The notes beneath the pieces are model-generated. The model made no database searches, had not been told where the DNA came from, and worked only from the letters and a program-made list of their open reading frames with translations. Positions 10,960-23,756 of a DNA stretch of 64,000 bases are shown here, piece after piece (position 1 is the stretch's first letter; every line of letters begins with the position of its first letter). Both the position numbers and the translations under genes were made by a program. The stretch is from Neonectria sp. B-13. Taxonomy: Eukaryota > Ascomycota > Sordariomycetes > Hypocreales > Nectriaceae. The DNA is taken from assembly GCA_002682825.1 (NCBI GenBank), contig NOKP01000007.1, forward strand, positions 62,001 to 126,000. The letters run 5' to 3'.

Positions 10960-13900
10960 CGACGGCTGGGGAGGGACCTCGACGGAGGCCAAGACACCAA
11001 CGAGAGCCTGGGCAGAGTCCTGACTTGGCTGTCAAATGGGTTCTCAGAAGTGCTAGGCGCTATCATGGGCATGCAGGCACCACGGCTCGGGCAGCGCGAC
11101 GGGAGGTAGATGTCGATGTGTCGATCGATGTGAGGAAAGGTGCATTCACATTCACCTCCTTAGTCGGTGTCCTCGTGGAGTCTGTCGTCGCATGGGGGAG
11201 GAGGCGCCAAGGGAGGTGCCGCTGGTCTGGACGCAGGCTGTCAAGGGACCCTGGGCATCAAGCCGCACGCAGTTGTCGGTGGAAATGGGCGGGACGTCGT
11301 CTCTCGTAGTTGTCGACAAAGATGTTTGTCGTGCAAACGGGTTGGCGGAGACAAAGGGTAACGAGATAGGTACGCTGGCAAGCTGGGTTAGTTCGTCGAG
11401 GCGCCCAGGGCGAGATAGGTAGGTCGGTCGGTACCGCATGGAGTGTTCCCGGTCCGCAATCAAAGGGAGTTGGCCGGGGATGAACGAGTCACGTGGAGCC
11501 GCCCGGCGGTTGGAGGAGGCAGTTCCACTGGATCACAGCGCTATCTGGCGCTAGAAATGGTGTCCGGCAGTGCCTTCGTACAGGGCTTGGAGGGATGAGC
11601 AGTGGGCTCCTGTAAGCCTGAATTCGATCCCAAGGGGGCGCCTCGATTTCCCTCTAATCATCCACTAACGGGCTCCCTTACCATTCTGGAGGGTCCCGTC
11701 CCTCCCCTGCCAGGGTTCGGCGCTCTCCATGCACCTAACTTTAAAACGGGCTACCAGCCAGGCACGCAAGCACGCTACGCTACTCAACCCTGAATCCGAG
11801 TCTGAGTCTGCGATGCAAGTTGAGCTGCAACTGCGAAAATGCCAAGGACGGAGCACTGCTGCAGTGTCGAATTACTACGTACCTACGTAAGGCAAAGAGC
11901 CAAGCTCAAGCCCTAGAGGCGGGAGGCCCGAAGACGCGGTTGTGGCAGCCGGCCCTTCCAAGGGCACGGATTGGAGGGGCCGGCGCCTGGCACAAGGGGT
12001 CCGCTCCCCCCTTTGGTCATTTTGCCCATTGGCCCTTTGAGATACAGTACTACTAATTATAACTGCTCCTGCCAACCCTCCACTCTCAGATGGTGTTTTC
12101 CAGACGGAGGGAGTCAACATTTAGCCTACATGTGTTCGGATGAGTAGATCATGAATGCGGAAGAGCAGTTGATGGATGGGCGGACGAATGAACGAATGGG
12201 TACTTCTGATCATCAGGTGGACTCAGTGGAGGGAAGCGCAGGCTGCATCACAAGGGAGTTGACCCCCCTTACAAAGTACAACGCAGCAGCTGGTGATGGC
12301 GCCTCCGACTCCATCCCTCGCGCGCGCGCCAGCCACTCCTTTCACTGGCAGTTGGCGTGTCTCAAGCACAAATGGATCCCAGCGATAGATCCCATTGATG
12401 GGTCCGAATCCATTCGATAGCGGCCGACAATCGACAACCGACAACCGACAGAGAGTTGCGACAGCGCACACGCAATGTGCCGCACGCGAGCTTCAATGGA
12501 TCATCGACTCCTCCCACTCTCACTCCCAAGTCCGAATCCAGCTATCAACAAGAAGCAGATCCTGACCTCCCACACAATCGGCCGCGCCTCATGATTTGCA
12601 AGGCTGGCACGTTCAATCACGTTCCAGAGGCTTCTGCATACCTACCTGCATCACACTCACGGACAGACACCCACGCATGGGTGCCTCTCCACCCGGCTGA
12701 CTGTGCGTACCTCGAGTGGATTGATTGATGGTGTCCTGGCGCCTCTATCAGTCTGGTGATGGGTTTCCCACGGGCAAAGCCCAAGCAAATCAGGCCTAGC
12801 TTCATCGCCGCTCTTGCGGAGCATCCCTTGGTTCGCGGTTTATGCAAAGCTATGCAGCATGTCCGGGAAGCTCATCGACATGAGCTCCGGGAAGTACGAA
12901 TATCCTTATCGCCAGTCTCTTCATGGTGCCCATCTACTTACAACCTGTGGGAAGGATTCACATTCACCAGGTGGAATATGTAGGCACAGTTAAGCCAAGC
13001 CTCCATGCTACCACCTCGAGGGCTTACAGCGAAGTGACCTTTGTAAGGCCAGTTCTAAACATATGTACCTACTTCGTAAGAATCTTTGGCCCATGTGGCT
13101 GACCGTACAAACGGACATCTATGCAGCTTGTTCCTTTCCCCAACCTTCACGCACCCCTTGTTTCCCTCGTTCTGCTTTGTTTTCTCCCTTTCTACTCCTT
13201 GAATTCAGGTGCTGCCGCAATGCTCAACGAACCAGTAATTTTTTCATACGGGACTGCTTGTTTGAGACCAAGTTCCAGAATCGGCTTACGTACATTCTCT
13301 ATGAGCCCACCGAGATTCATGAGGATCCAGTAACAGTCAACGCACCAAGGCCTAGACCGCAGGCGGAAGAGAAATTGTTTGCCCTTGTTCTCCAAGAAAA
13401 CCAACTTCCATTCACAAGACGTCAAGGTCTATGAACAGAGGTCAGTCGCTGGTAATAGCACTAGCCCGGCTCGTATCGATCGGTTGTCAAGTGGAGCTGT
13501 CCACGTCCTCAACTCTTCCGGGTTTGACAGCCTTTCCGTCTGCCGCTGACATCACTTTAAATGCGGGGAGCTGGGGGCAACTGGCTTCCTAGTACCGACC
13601 TGTAATTATCACAGCGACTTGGGTCATCGAACCCGAAACGATATGCCGCAGTTACGGAAATTGGAGGAATATGCTACTCCAACCAAATGTTCTCCTGGTC
13701 CGATTGTAGCATTCCAACCCGAACAGGCATGTCGAGCTCGCTGTAAAAGCGGCACTGCTCAGATACCAGTTCAAACATGACAGCGGAGGGCATAAAAGCC
13801 CAGCTGAGTGTAGTGGTTCAGGAACCTGCCGTAGTCCTGTCGCGGCCCACTTGCATCTCAAAAGGCGCTTGACGTGGCCGGTTTTGGGTCGTAGGCGCTT

Positions 13901-16010
13901 CAATCTGTGATCGCCGCCGTCCTGGTTGACTGTCCCCCTTGTCTAGAATCTTTCTTTCCGAGCCTTGTCGTCAACACGTCGATTTAATGTTGCCTGCATC
14001 TCAGTTCTGTTGTCTCGCTCGCTCGCTCGCTCTGGGTCTAGGCCTTGGATCCGCGGGCCACCCCGCCACATTGCCCACAACCCGGTAGCTTCAGCCAGAG
14101 TCAGACCACTCCACATCTGTCATCTGCCTCCTTGCCTCTCCTGGTGATGGTCCCCTATTCCAAGCGCCCTCGTCATTTCTTTGCGCCGCCCGATCAACCA
14201 ACCACAGCTTGTCAGGCTGGGTTGCGCAAAGAACAACCCATGGTTGGTGATGTACTCGCTTGCCACCTCGTCTTTGTCCAGGTGATTTCGGCCCCTGCCG
14301 AGCTCTCACTTATGCAGGGCTCAAGGTCGCATCCATGCAGTCGATGTTGGTGCGTTGACAAGTCTCGGAAGCGAGGTGTTAGTCCCGCATTGAATTCCCG
14401 AGAATACAAAACCCGCTGTGTACAGGGTAGCCTCGAAAATATCAGAGATGCAACAGGAGCTGTCCATCAATAAGCGAATTTTTCCTTGTCTAATGCAACA
14501 TTTCGCTTATAGGGGCTTGAACGTCTGCCAGATAATTTTGGTCTTTTGTACCTACCGTTTTAAGTACATGCCTTCCCTGCTCTTGAATACTAACTTCCAC
14601 AGATATAACCCTATCCCACATCAAGTCCCAAGTGTGCCTCCTAACCTTAGTCTTTGAACATAAACAGGCAGTTTCGACGACCAGACTAACGCACCTGGCT
14701 TTACTTATTCGTTGTCAGAACTAGCGTCTCTCCTCGTTTCCTCGAATCTCTCGGTGTTGAACTAAGATATCCAGAGCCGCTAGGTTTGGAATACCGAGTA
14801 GAATATTGAGTGCCAGCTTAGACACATTTATAGTGCATTGTGCTGACCTTCCGCCGCTCAAACCGCCTTGACAGGAGGGGTGTTGCACAAGACACGGAGG
14901 TTTTCGGGCCAGTAGGATTTGACAGTGTTGTTCATTCGGAAAAGAGTGTTCTTGGGAGGACAAACGCCGAGTTGAGCAGGATGCTGAGCAACTGGCCCCA
15001 GAAGAGCAAACAAATAACCGGATTCGCTCTGATATTTACTCAAGTTGAGGAGACAGGTAGTGCGCGATATAAATATGGTTGAGACGACTTGCAAGTTGCT
15101 GTTTGGCACACTGGTAACTGAAGACTGTCCGGTTACTTGGTACATCCAATGGCAAATACGACCCGCAATTTGGAGCTAGCAAGAAGGCCCCGCGCCAGCC
15201 TACATCGAGGGCCAGGAAATTAAAACCGTCATTCCTGGTTGGGCCACGACCGCCTACAGATGCAGCACATCAGGGTGCAACTTGGTAGTCATCGTCCAGC
15301 TTGCTGCGCATCACGCCGGAGCTTTGCGAAAACAAAAAGTGAGTCTTTCCCGCGGAATTAGATACGGTAGAGACACTTAAACGGCATGCCGAGCATTAAC
15401 CGTCGTGTGCTGTTGCTTCCATTTCTAAAGCCAACCCGTCCTGCGTCCATGCTGTCGTACAGCAGGAAAAGGAGCTAAACCTAAAGAGGAAACACAGTTG
15501 GTGTCCCAGGTTGGGGCCACCTCTAGAAAATTATCTCTACTTAGCCAGCCTTGCTGGAGCTGCGAAAATCCACCCCCCGTGATTGCTTCCCATCCTTCCA
15601 TTCCTCGTCGCCATATTCTTTTGATACCCATCATAACCCTCCCTGGAAGCTTCATCCGTACCGAGAACCTACACCTACGCGATCGACCGACGACATACTC
15701 CCCGACCGCCCTCGACCACATCAGTTGATTGATAGAATGGCTGCTGTGAGTCCAACCTCAGATGGCCCTGCCATCGCACCTGCACTTGCACCTGCACCTG
15801 CACCTCAGGCTCGCCGGCCTCGCCAGTGCTGCCAGCCGTCTCGCAGCTGGCAAGGCCGGCAGCCTATCCCGTCTGCATCACCTCTCGCTCCTTGACCTCC
15901 GCACAAGCTTCACTTCTCCCTCTTCCCTCTTCCCCTGTCCGCGTCCCTCACTCTCAGCTCGTTGCGCCGCGTCCCGACTACCCGACTACGAGACTCCAAC
16001 CCGCCTGACC
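10960..16010. other. Gene-poor intergenic region of 5 kb
   Basis: The longest stretch without a supported gene. The left end is the promoter of the Zds gene; the right end holds the leader of the gene at 16011. Small repeats are present: four 7-8 bp CGACAAC-like units at about 12424-12452, a GCTC run near 14023-14037, and six CACCTG-like units at about 15776-15808. Open frames on both strands are short, mixed in composition and match nothing I know. I found no tRNA, 5S rRNA or transposon features. A long non-coding transcript cannot be excluded. Confidence 0.4.
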
Positions 16011-18174
16011 ATGCCGTCTTCCTCCGTCCGCTACGACTCCATCAAGATCCCCTGGAGAGATCCATCCTCTACTCGCCCCGTTACTGACAGAAACCAGCCG
16101 CGTCCGTACAATACCCCAGGCTCAGGCTACCTCCAAAACGGTGCGAGCGGCCTCCCCCCTCACGGCGCTGCTCCGCTTCTGCCCAACCAGGGCCGCATCA
16201 TCCAAACTGGCCCCATCAGAGTTCTCTGCATCGCAGACGTTCGAGGTGAGTCACCCACTCGGGAAGCCGAGTCCAACATGACTGAACCGTGTCGCAGGAA
16301 ACTTGAGATCCCTAAACGACCTCGCGAAACAGGCTCGAGCTGACCACATCATCCACACTGGCGACTTCGGTTTCTACGATGACACTTCGTTGGAACGAAT
16401 CGCCGAGAAGACGCTCAAGCATGTTGCTCAATATTCGCCCCTGATCCCCGAGCCCGTCAAGAAGGCAATCCAACAAGGCGGACCCGGCCCTGTCAAGACC
16501 CGATTCCCTCCTAGCGACCTGCCCCTCTCCGAGCTTTCCCTGTTGCTCAGCGGAGAGCTCAAGCTCGATGTGCCCGTCTACACTGTATGGGGTGCCTGCG
16601 AGGATGTACGAGTGCTCGAGAAGTTCAGAACTGCCGAATACAAGGTTCATAACCTGCACATCATCGATGAGGCTCGATCAATGCTGCTGGAGATCGGTGG
16701 CGTCAAGTTGAGACTACTTGGTCTTGGCGGCGCCGTTGTCATGCACAAGCTCTTCGACAACGGCGAGGGCCGAACCACCATCGCCGGTGGACAGGGAACT
16801 ATGTGGACGACTCTCCTGCAGATGGGCGAGCTTGTCGACACCGCGCACCGAGTTTACGACCCTACCGAGACCCGCATCTTCGTCACCCACGCTTCCCCCG
16901 CCCGTGAGGGCATTCTTAACCAGCTGTCAGTGACGCTCAAAGCCGACTTCTCCATCTCAGCCGGCCTTCACTTCCGATACGGCAGCTCCTACAACGAGTT
17001 CAGCGTCAACCCTACGCTGGACCATTACCGCGGAAAGCTTGCCGCATCCAAGGCCTCCTTCAATGATGTCTGGGAGACTGTCAAGGGCGAGGTTGAGCCT
17101 GCCATCCAGCAGAACGAAGCCCAACAGAACCTTCTCAAGAACGCCCTCCAGCTCGTCGACAAGATGCCCACAACCGCTGCTGGTGGCAACCCCTTTGGTG
17201 GACCTGTGGCTGGTCAAACCGCCTTGGGTCAGGTGGATGAGAGCGCCTTCAAGAACATGTGGAACTTCAACCTAGCAGATGCCGCCTTCGGCTATCTGGT
17301 TTTGGAGATCCAGGACGGTCGGATCGGTACCGAGATGCGCGCCCAAGGCTTCAACTTCTCTCACCGCGGCGCCAAACAGCAACCTGGCGTCCCTCCTCTG
17401 TCGGGTGGTCTTGCTGCACCAGCTCCCCCCTCGACGCAGTCCAGCGTCCCGCCCCCTACCAGCCGACAGCCCTCGTCACAGCAGCCCCCTAAGCCTACGG
17501 TGGCGACGCCGATTCCGGGCCCCCCTAAACCAGCAACTCCCCAGCCTAGCCAGGGTTCCAACTCGCCTGCTCCCGCCCCCCCCAGCAAGGATATCGAGAA
17601 GACACCTGCGGCCGCGGGCACGAACGGCTCTGCCAACGGACCCGAGCCAGTGTCTTCTCCTGCCCCTAAGACACCTGCATCCGACATCATTGGCCTCTTC
17701 ATCATGAACGTTAGCTCCGAAGAACAATGCCGAGACCTGTTTAATGACGAGGACAAGCCTAAGATCGTGAAGGTCGAGAAATGGGGTAACTCGAACAAGG
17801 TAGTTCAGTTTAAGACGCTCGACGACCGCGACGCTGCTATGGCCCGACTGCCCGAGGAGGTGAAGACTCGAACCCAGGAGGACCGATCTAAGCCTCTTGT
17901 CAAGGTTTTCCAACACCGTGAGGGCAAGACCTTCAGCACCCGAGGCGGCGCTGGAAACTGGGGTAACAGCACACGTGGTGGTGCCACCAACACGAGTGGT
18001 TACCGCAGCGCCGGTGGTGCCAGTGATTCTGAGTCTACCCGACGCGGCGGACGCGGCGGCCGAGGTGGCCGAGGTGGAGATCGCGGCCGTGGAGGTCGTG
18101 GCCGAGGAGGCATTAAAGGCGATACCGGTACCTCCTCGCCGGCTGCTGCTCCCGCTACTCCCTCTGCCGATTAA
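16011..18174 (+). CDS. DUF2433-family, calcineurin-like phosphoesterase-fold protein with C-terminal RGG tail (703 aa)
   Basis: Two exons, 16011-16245 and 16298-18174, split by a 52 bp GTGAGT intron inside the glycine of DVRGN. The N-terminal half has the order of a metallophosphoesterase fold: RVLCIADVRGNLRSL, DHIIHTGDFGFYD (residues about 73-105), then PVYTVWGACED, where the usual GNHD is replaced by GACED, and TRIFVTHASPAREG. This is the fungal DUF2433 pattern. The altered motifs suggest the phosphatase site may be inactive; that is inference. A Pro/Ser-rich linker (about 430-540) is followed by a compact RRM-like segment (DIIGLFIMNVSSEEQCRDLF, NSNKVVQFKTLDDRDAAMA) and an RGG-rich tail, pointing to RNA binding. 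The start ATG is preceded closely by a stop of another frame (see findings). Function unknown. Confidence 0.85.
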
Positions 18175-18730
18175 ATGATTTCACCGGCATCAAATATCGA
18201 TACATTCTGTCTCCGCGAGACGGTGGTCCGCCTTTATGGCCGCAGCACCTAGCTTCGCCTTTGCGGTATCCCTTTCTCGTCGACATGTGCTTTTATTTTG
18301 GGGGTGGGGGACAAGGGGCGGGAGAAACGGAGGAAGGAGTCCTTCGAACTGCGTTTTCATGTACGTGTACCTAATGAGATATCGGGGCCGTTGAGCTTCG
18401 GCATCGAGGATTTGGCTTTTTTCGCTTTGACCTGTATGGAGTTCAGTCGCGAAGAGAATTAAAAAATCATTCTGGGCCCTCAATGGTTTGACTTGTTGGA
18501 TGTGTACGTGAGTGAGTGAGTGTATCTATCTATATGTGGATGGGATTACGAGTGGGAGGTATAGAGGTAGTGTGGAATACCCTTCTATTTATACAATGCC
18601 AGCGTTTTGATACACTGCCTGAGTTTGTACTGGCTGCTCGCGGGTGCCAGAGTTTTGTTGGCTCGCCGTGATGTCCTGGCGAGGTCCAACTAGAGATAAT
18701 TACAGGTATGGCTACTTACTCAAGGATGGC
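18175..18730. other. Intergenic between convergent genes
   Basis: Two 3' ends face each other here. A G-run at about 18299-18310, a GTGA repeat at about 18508-18521 and TCTA units at about 18524-18535 are the only features. No gene seen. Confidence 0.4.
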
Positions 18731-19763
<1,033 letters not shown>

Positions 19764-19976
19764 TCAGTTTCAGTGATCGTACGAGGCTGAGAGGAATTTG
19801 GAAATTTGCTGTCCGCGGGTGGAGCGCCACAGGAACGAATCGCTCAGCCTTGTGTCAAGCCACAACGGCGGACAAGTACCCTGCCACTCTTAGGAACCGC
19901 GACAGTGAAGCGCTGGGGTTTGAACTTAGAGTCCAAATGCTTCTTGGAGGACGATAAAAAGTATTTTGTCTTACCT

Positions 19977-20165
19977 CTAAACGGAATCGCCGGCGGTTGA
20001 AATTCCTGACTGAGCGGCTCGGGCGCTCTCGTGAACTTTCTGGCGATGGGCAAAGAGCGCTTGAACGACGCCGTTGACTGACTTTCTGCAGTACCAGCCG
20101 ATAATGGCGACGAAAGAGAAGAGTCCAAGGAGGAGAAGCGCGATGCTGCTTGCCGGACTGGTCAT
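19977..20165 (-). CDS. Small single-pass membrane protein (62 aa), unknown function
   Basis: An intronless ORF with an ATG start, 261 bp upstream of COQ5 and on the same strand. Residues about 6-26 form one hydrophobic helix (SSIALLLLGLFSFVAIIGWY), followed by a basic, amphipathic tail (CRKSVNGVVQALFAHRQKVH) ending ISTAGDSV. The codons have strong C/G preference in third position (ATC, CTC, TTC, GTC, GCC), which argues for a translated gene. The layout, with a short polar N-terminus, one helix and a basic tail, would fit a small mitochondrial or ER membrane subunit. I recognise no family and the job is unknown. Confidence 0.6.
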   Translation of the reverse strand: MTSPASSIALLLLGLFSFVAIIGWYCRKSVNGVVQALFAHRQKVHESARAAQSGISTAGDSV

Positions 20166-20813
20166 TCTGGTGCTAGTAGAGTTGGTGTTTAATGAGATGC
20201 AATCACGTATAGTACAAGGTTGCGAGGTGACGATGCCTTGAATGACTGGGTTTCATAAGAATTTCAATTGAACTCGGATAAATAACAAGAGGTTCTTCTA
20301 ATTTCGCTGCTTGCCCCTCGCTGTTTGTTTGCGTGATACACAATCCCGTCAGCTGGCGGCCAACTGTAGATAACTGCGAAGCTCGACCTTGGATCTGGAC
20401 TTTATCGGAACGTGGGGTTCGGCCGATAAGAGATCTGCGGGGGAGAGCATGGACAGGGTAACATACGAATAGTGTCTTGACCTGGGAAACACGAGAACTA
20501 AAAAACTGTGACAGGGTCCCAGGGGTAGTTTTTAGCTTCCAAGGTCCAGGCACCAAAGCCGAGCAGTCATTGCCAGCTATCAACCGGAGCTTCCTTTGAG
20601 TTGCCGAGCCGTGTCGTCAAACGGCGGCTTATCAAGGTCTCGGCATACACGGTTGGTGTCGGCTCAACATGACGTCGCTGCCCCGGACTTCTGGACATTG
20701 AGGTGTGCGCCCTCGGCAAACTATCCAACTTCCCCATCCTTCAAGATCTTGACAAAGCTGATTGAAGGTGATCAGCTCCTCAATTCGAAAAGGGAATAAC
20801 AAATACGCTCATA
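20166..20813. promoter_or_regulatory. Divergent promoter region
   Basis: This 648 bp spacer lies between the minus-strand microprotein/COQ5 side and the plus-strand BCKDH gene. It contains no convincing gene. The segment next to 20814 is the leader of the BCKDH gene. Confidence 0.4.
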
Positions 20814-22210
20814 ATGAAGTCTCGGGCTTTGCGGCACGTCGTCCAGCGGACCGCCGCTTTGGCCAGACCACCCACGCTCCCTTTCGTTCGAGCAGCGAGC
20901 AGCGTCTCCCAGCGGCCTAATTCCGACCATGTCTCGTTTCCCGGTGCCTTGAAGAGTGCTTTCGTTAGCTCTCTCAAGTTTGAGAACCCGGAGTCGTACC
21001 CGGCCCTGCCTACCTACCGTGTCGTGGACCAGCATGGCGTCGTCGTGGACCCGTCCTTCACGCCCGACATCCCGGACGAGGAGGTCATCCGGCTGTACAA
21101 GGACATGGTATTCATTTCCATCATGGACTTGATCATGTTTGATGCCCAGAGGCAAGGCCGGCTGAGTTTCTACATGGTCAGTGCTGGCGAGGAAGCCGTC
21201 AGTGTGGGCAGCTCTAGCGTCCTCGACCGTGAGGACGTCATGTTTTGCCAGTATCGAGAACAGGGTGTGTTCAAAGAGCGGGGGTGGACAGTGAAAGACT
21301 TCATGTCGCAGCTGTTCGCCAACAAGAATGACCCAGGGAGAGGGAGGAGTATGCCGGTGCACTACGGAAGCAAGGAACTGAACATCGTGAGTACCAATGG
21401 TTGAGAAAGGGTGAACCTGAGCTGACATGATTGAAGCACTCCATCTCATCACCGCTGGCAACTCAGCTGCCGCAGGCGTCTGGGGCGGCATACGCCTTGA
21501 AGATGCAAAGACTACAAGACCCCAACGTCAAGCCCCGGGTGGTGGCCGCATACTTTGGCGAAGGAGCCGCGAGCGAAGGAGACTTCCATGCCGCGTTGAA
21601 CATTGCTGCTACACGGTCATGCCCCGTGATCTTCATCTGCCGAAACAACGGCTACGCCATCTCGACGCCGACACTTGATCAGTACCGCGGCGATGGCATT
21701 GCCAGTCGTGGCCTGGGCTACGGAATTGACACGATCCGTGTCGACGGAAACGACATCTGGGCGGTGCGCGAAGCGACTAAGAAGGCACGAGCGATGGCTC
21801 TCCAGGACGGCGGCAAGCCTGTGCTCATCGAGGCCATGACGTACCGCGTGTCGCACCACAGCACGTCCGACGACTCGTTTGCGTACCGCGCGCGGGTGGA
21901 GGTGGAGGACTGGAAGCGACGCGACAACCCCATCACGCGGTTGCGCAAGTGGATGGAGGCCAAGGGCATCTGGGACGAAGCCAAGGAGAAGGCGGCGCGG
22001 GACAGCTTGCGCAAGGAGATCCTCAAGGGGTTCAACGAGGCGGAGCGCGAGAAGAAGCCGCCAATCCGGGCCATGTTCGAGGACGTGTACGAGGAGCTGA
22101 CGGACGACTTGAAGGCGCAGATGAAAGAGCTCAAGGGGATGCTGGATAAGTACCCTGAGGAGTATGATGTGGGGGAGTTTGAGGGCGGCAAGGACAGCTT
22201 AAAGGATTGA
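20814..22210 (+). CDS. 2-oxoisovalerate dehydrogenase E1 component, alpha subunit (BCKDHA), mitochondrial
   Basis: Thiamine-diphosphate dependent E1-alpha of the branched-chain 2-oxoacid dehydrogenase complex, which decarboxylates the 2-oxoacids from Leu, Ile and Val in the matrix. Exons 20814-21386 and 21437-22210 with a 50 bp GTGAGT intron give 448 residues. The first 30 residues are Arg/Ala/Ser rich (presequence). The ThDP/Mg site is visible as GEGAASEGDFHAALN through CRNNGYAIST (residues about 232-262). The phosphorylation-loop region reads YRVSHHSTSDDS (about 327-338), the segment that BCKDH kinase modifies in animals. HYGSKELN and GYGIDTIRVDGND also match E1-alpha of this complex better than pyruvate dehydrogenase E1-alpha. 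The E1-beta gene is not in this window. Identity is secure. Confidence 0.95.
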
Positions 22211-22961
22211 GGATGATGAGCATACACACGTGGTTAAAAGATTCACATCCCGAATTAAGGTGCCTTGGATACAAATATGTGCAAGGTTGCCAAAGTTGCT
22301 TTTAGTGACAGTCTTGTAACACCATTGACCACTGACTGTGCTGACACGATGCGAGCTCCTTAACAGTGATGTGTTAGTGCCTAGTGCCTGGCAATCCTTT
22401 TCCTGATACGCGAAAGAAGCATTGATACACTCCTTCAAACCTACTGGTTCCCAGATCTCTGGAAGCCGAGGCCGTCCAGTCTGTGTGAGTTTTAAGAGTA
22501 ATATACTAGCTTCAACCTCGAGCCTGGGTGGGTTTCTGGTCGACGAGCTGTTGGAAAGCCCAGTGCAGCGACCGGATTCCCAATGCTGCATCGTAAACAA
22601 TTCTCTATCAAGTCCAAGACGATCAAATTTCTCGAAATCTCGAGATCTCAGTCAATCGAGTTGTGCCTTCCAAAAGAGTCATACAAGGGTCGCTCGAATC
22701 GGTGGAAAACCGATGTTTAGTGATTAAGGGCGTATACTGAACGATGAAATCTTGGTGTCAAGGGCGGAGCGCAGCTGCTTGCCAACTTAACTGCTCACCA
22801 CACTCAACAATCTAGCAAACCGGCCCGGCCGCTGTAATAAGCAAGCTGTCTCGACATTTGTGAGCTGCTATCTTGGTCTTGTCTTGTAGAAAGGCTATAA
22901 GGATTAGTAAATGCATATTCGAATTTGGATCCTCTGGGGCTTACCCTGTTCCTCATGTTCA
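22211..22961. other. Intergenic
   Basis: Begins with the 3' UTR of the BCKDH gene and is AT-richer than the coding DNA. No gene, RNA or clear repeat is recognisable. Confidence 0.35.
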
Positions 22962-23585
22962 TCACTGACCAGACCACCCTGTTGAAAAGTCCGAGAAGTT
23001 CACGACTACCAGATGAACGTCTACTAGAGAGCTTGGTGTGAATGTGCTAATACCTGTAGCTTCCGCTGTGCCATTGCGATTAATAAGGCGTCCTTTGCCC
23101 ATGGTGTCAATTAACCAGTCGAAGGCGGTGCTGCCGGGGATGATGTCGTTGTATGCAGGCAATCCGGTATCGATACCCCCATAAGATATACTCAGGCGTG
23201 TGGGTCTGTCGTTAAGGGATACCAATGTTCATAATGAGCCTTACTCCAGTAGACTGCGAGATAACCAGGAATAGCCTGGCGAAGTTTTGGCTCAAGCTGA
23301 GTGTCGGACGGTTTGTTGCCATGGTGGTTGTCGCAAGGATGGGTGCCAGCTCAACTGGTGGCCCATTGTTCGTGGAAGGTGAAGGGCCTCATTGAGCTGT
23401 TAAACGAGGGAGCCGATTTGCCGGTGCCTTGGGGTTGCTCAACGAACCCGGGAGGGTCTTGCGTTTCTGTAGAAGGCAGGGCGGGCTTCATCGGCAAGAT
23501 CTTACCTTGACGCGGCTCGTACCGGATTGTAGCCTTCTTCATCTCGCACGTTGAATAGAAAACGGAGCGGTAACGAGGGTGCGTC
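22962..23585 (-). pseudogene. Broken or unrecognised multi-exon gene
   Basis: A minus-strand stretch with coding character but no intact frame. An 80-base segment at 23506-23585 is bounded by a TTTACAG acceptor and a GTAAGA donor. From an ATG at 23491 the frame runs with C/G-rich third positions (CCC, GCC, GGC, TTC, ACC) through FTFHEQWATS to a TGA at 23351-23353, continues in the same frame through LRQAIPGYLAVYWSKAHYEH to a second TGA at 23192-23194, and near 23192-23225 the coding signal shifts to another frame with SISYGGIDTGLPAYNDIIPG and FDWLIDTMGKGRLINRNG, ending at 22962. Either introns remove the stops or this is a decayed gene; TGA stops would fit C-to-T damage of CGA codons. I do not recognise the family. 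Confidence 0.4.
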
Positions 23586-23756
23586 CTGTAAAGAAACCAC
23601 AACAACAGACACTACTGTCAATCTCTCGGGTGCAAGATAGGTAATAGCCAAGCATATAGGTGACGGTTTAGTATGAATGATCAGGTTAGATAGAGAACTC
23701 GGAATGAGGGGAGCCTGGGGAAATTGGTGTATCAAACAAGGCTGTGGACAGCACAA

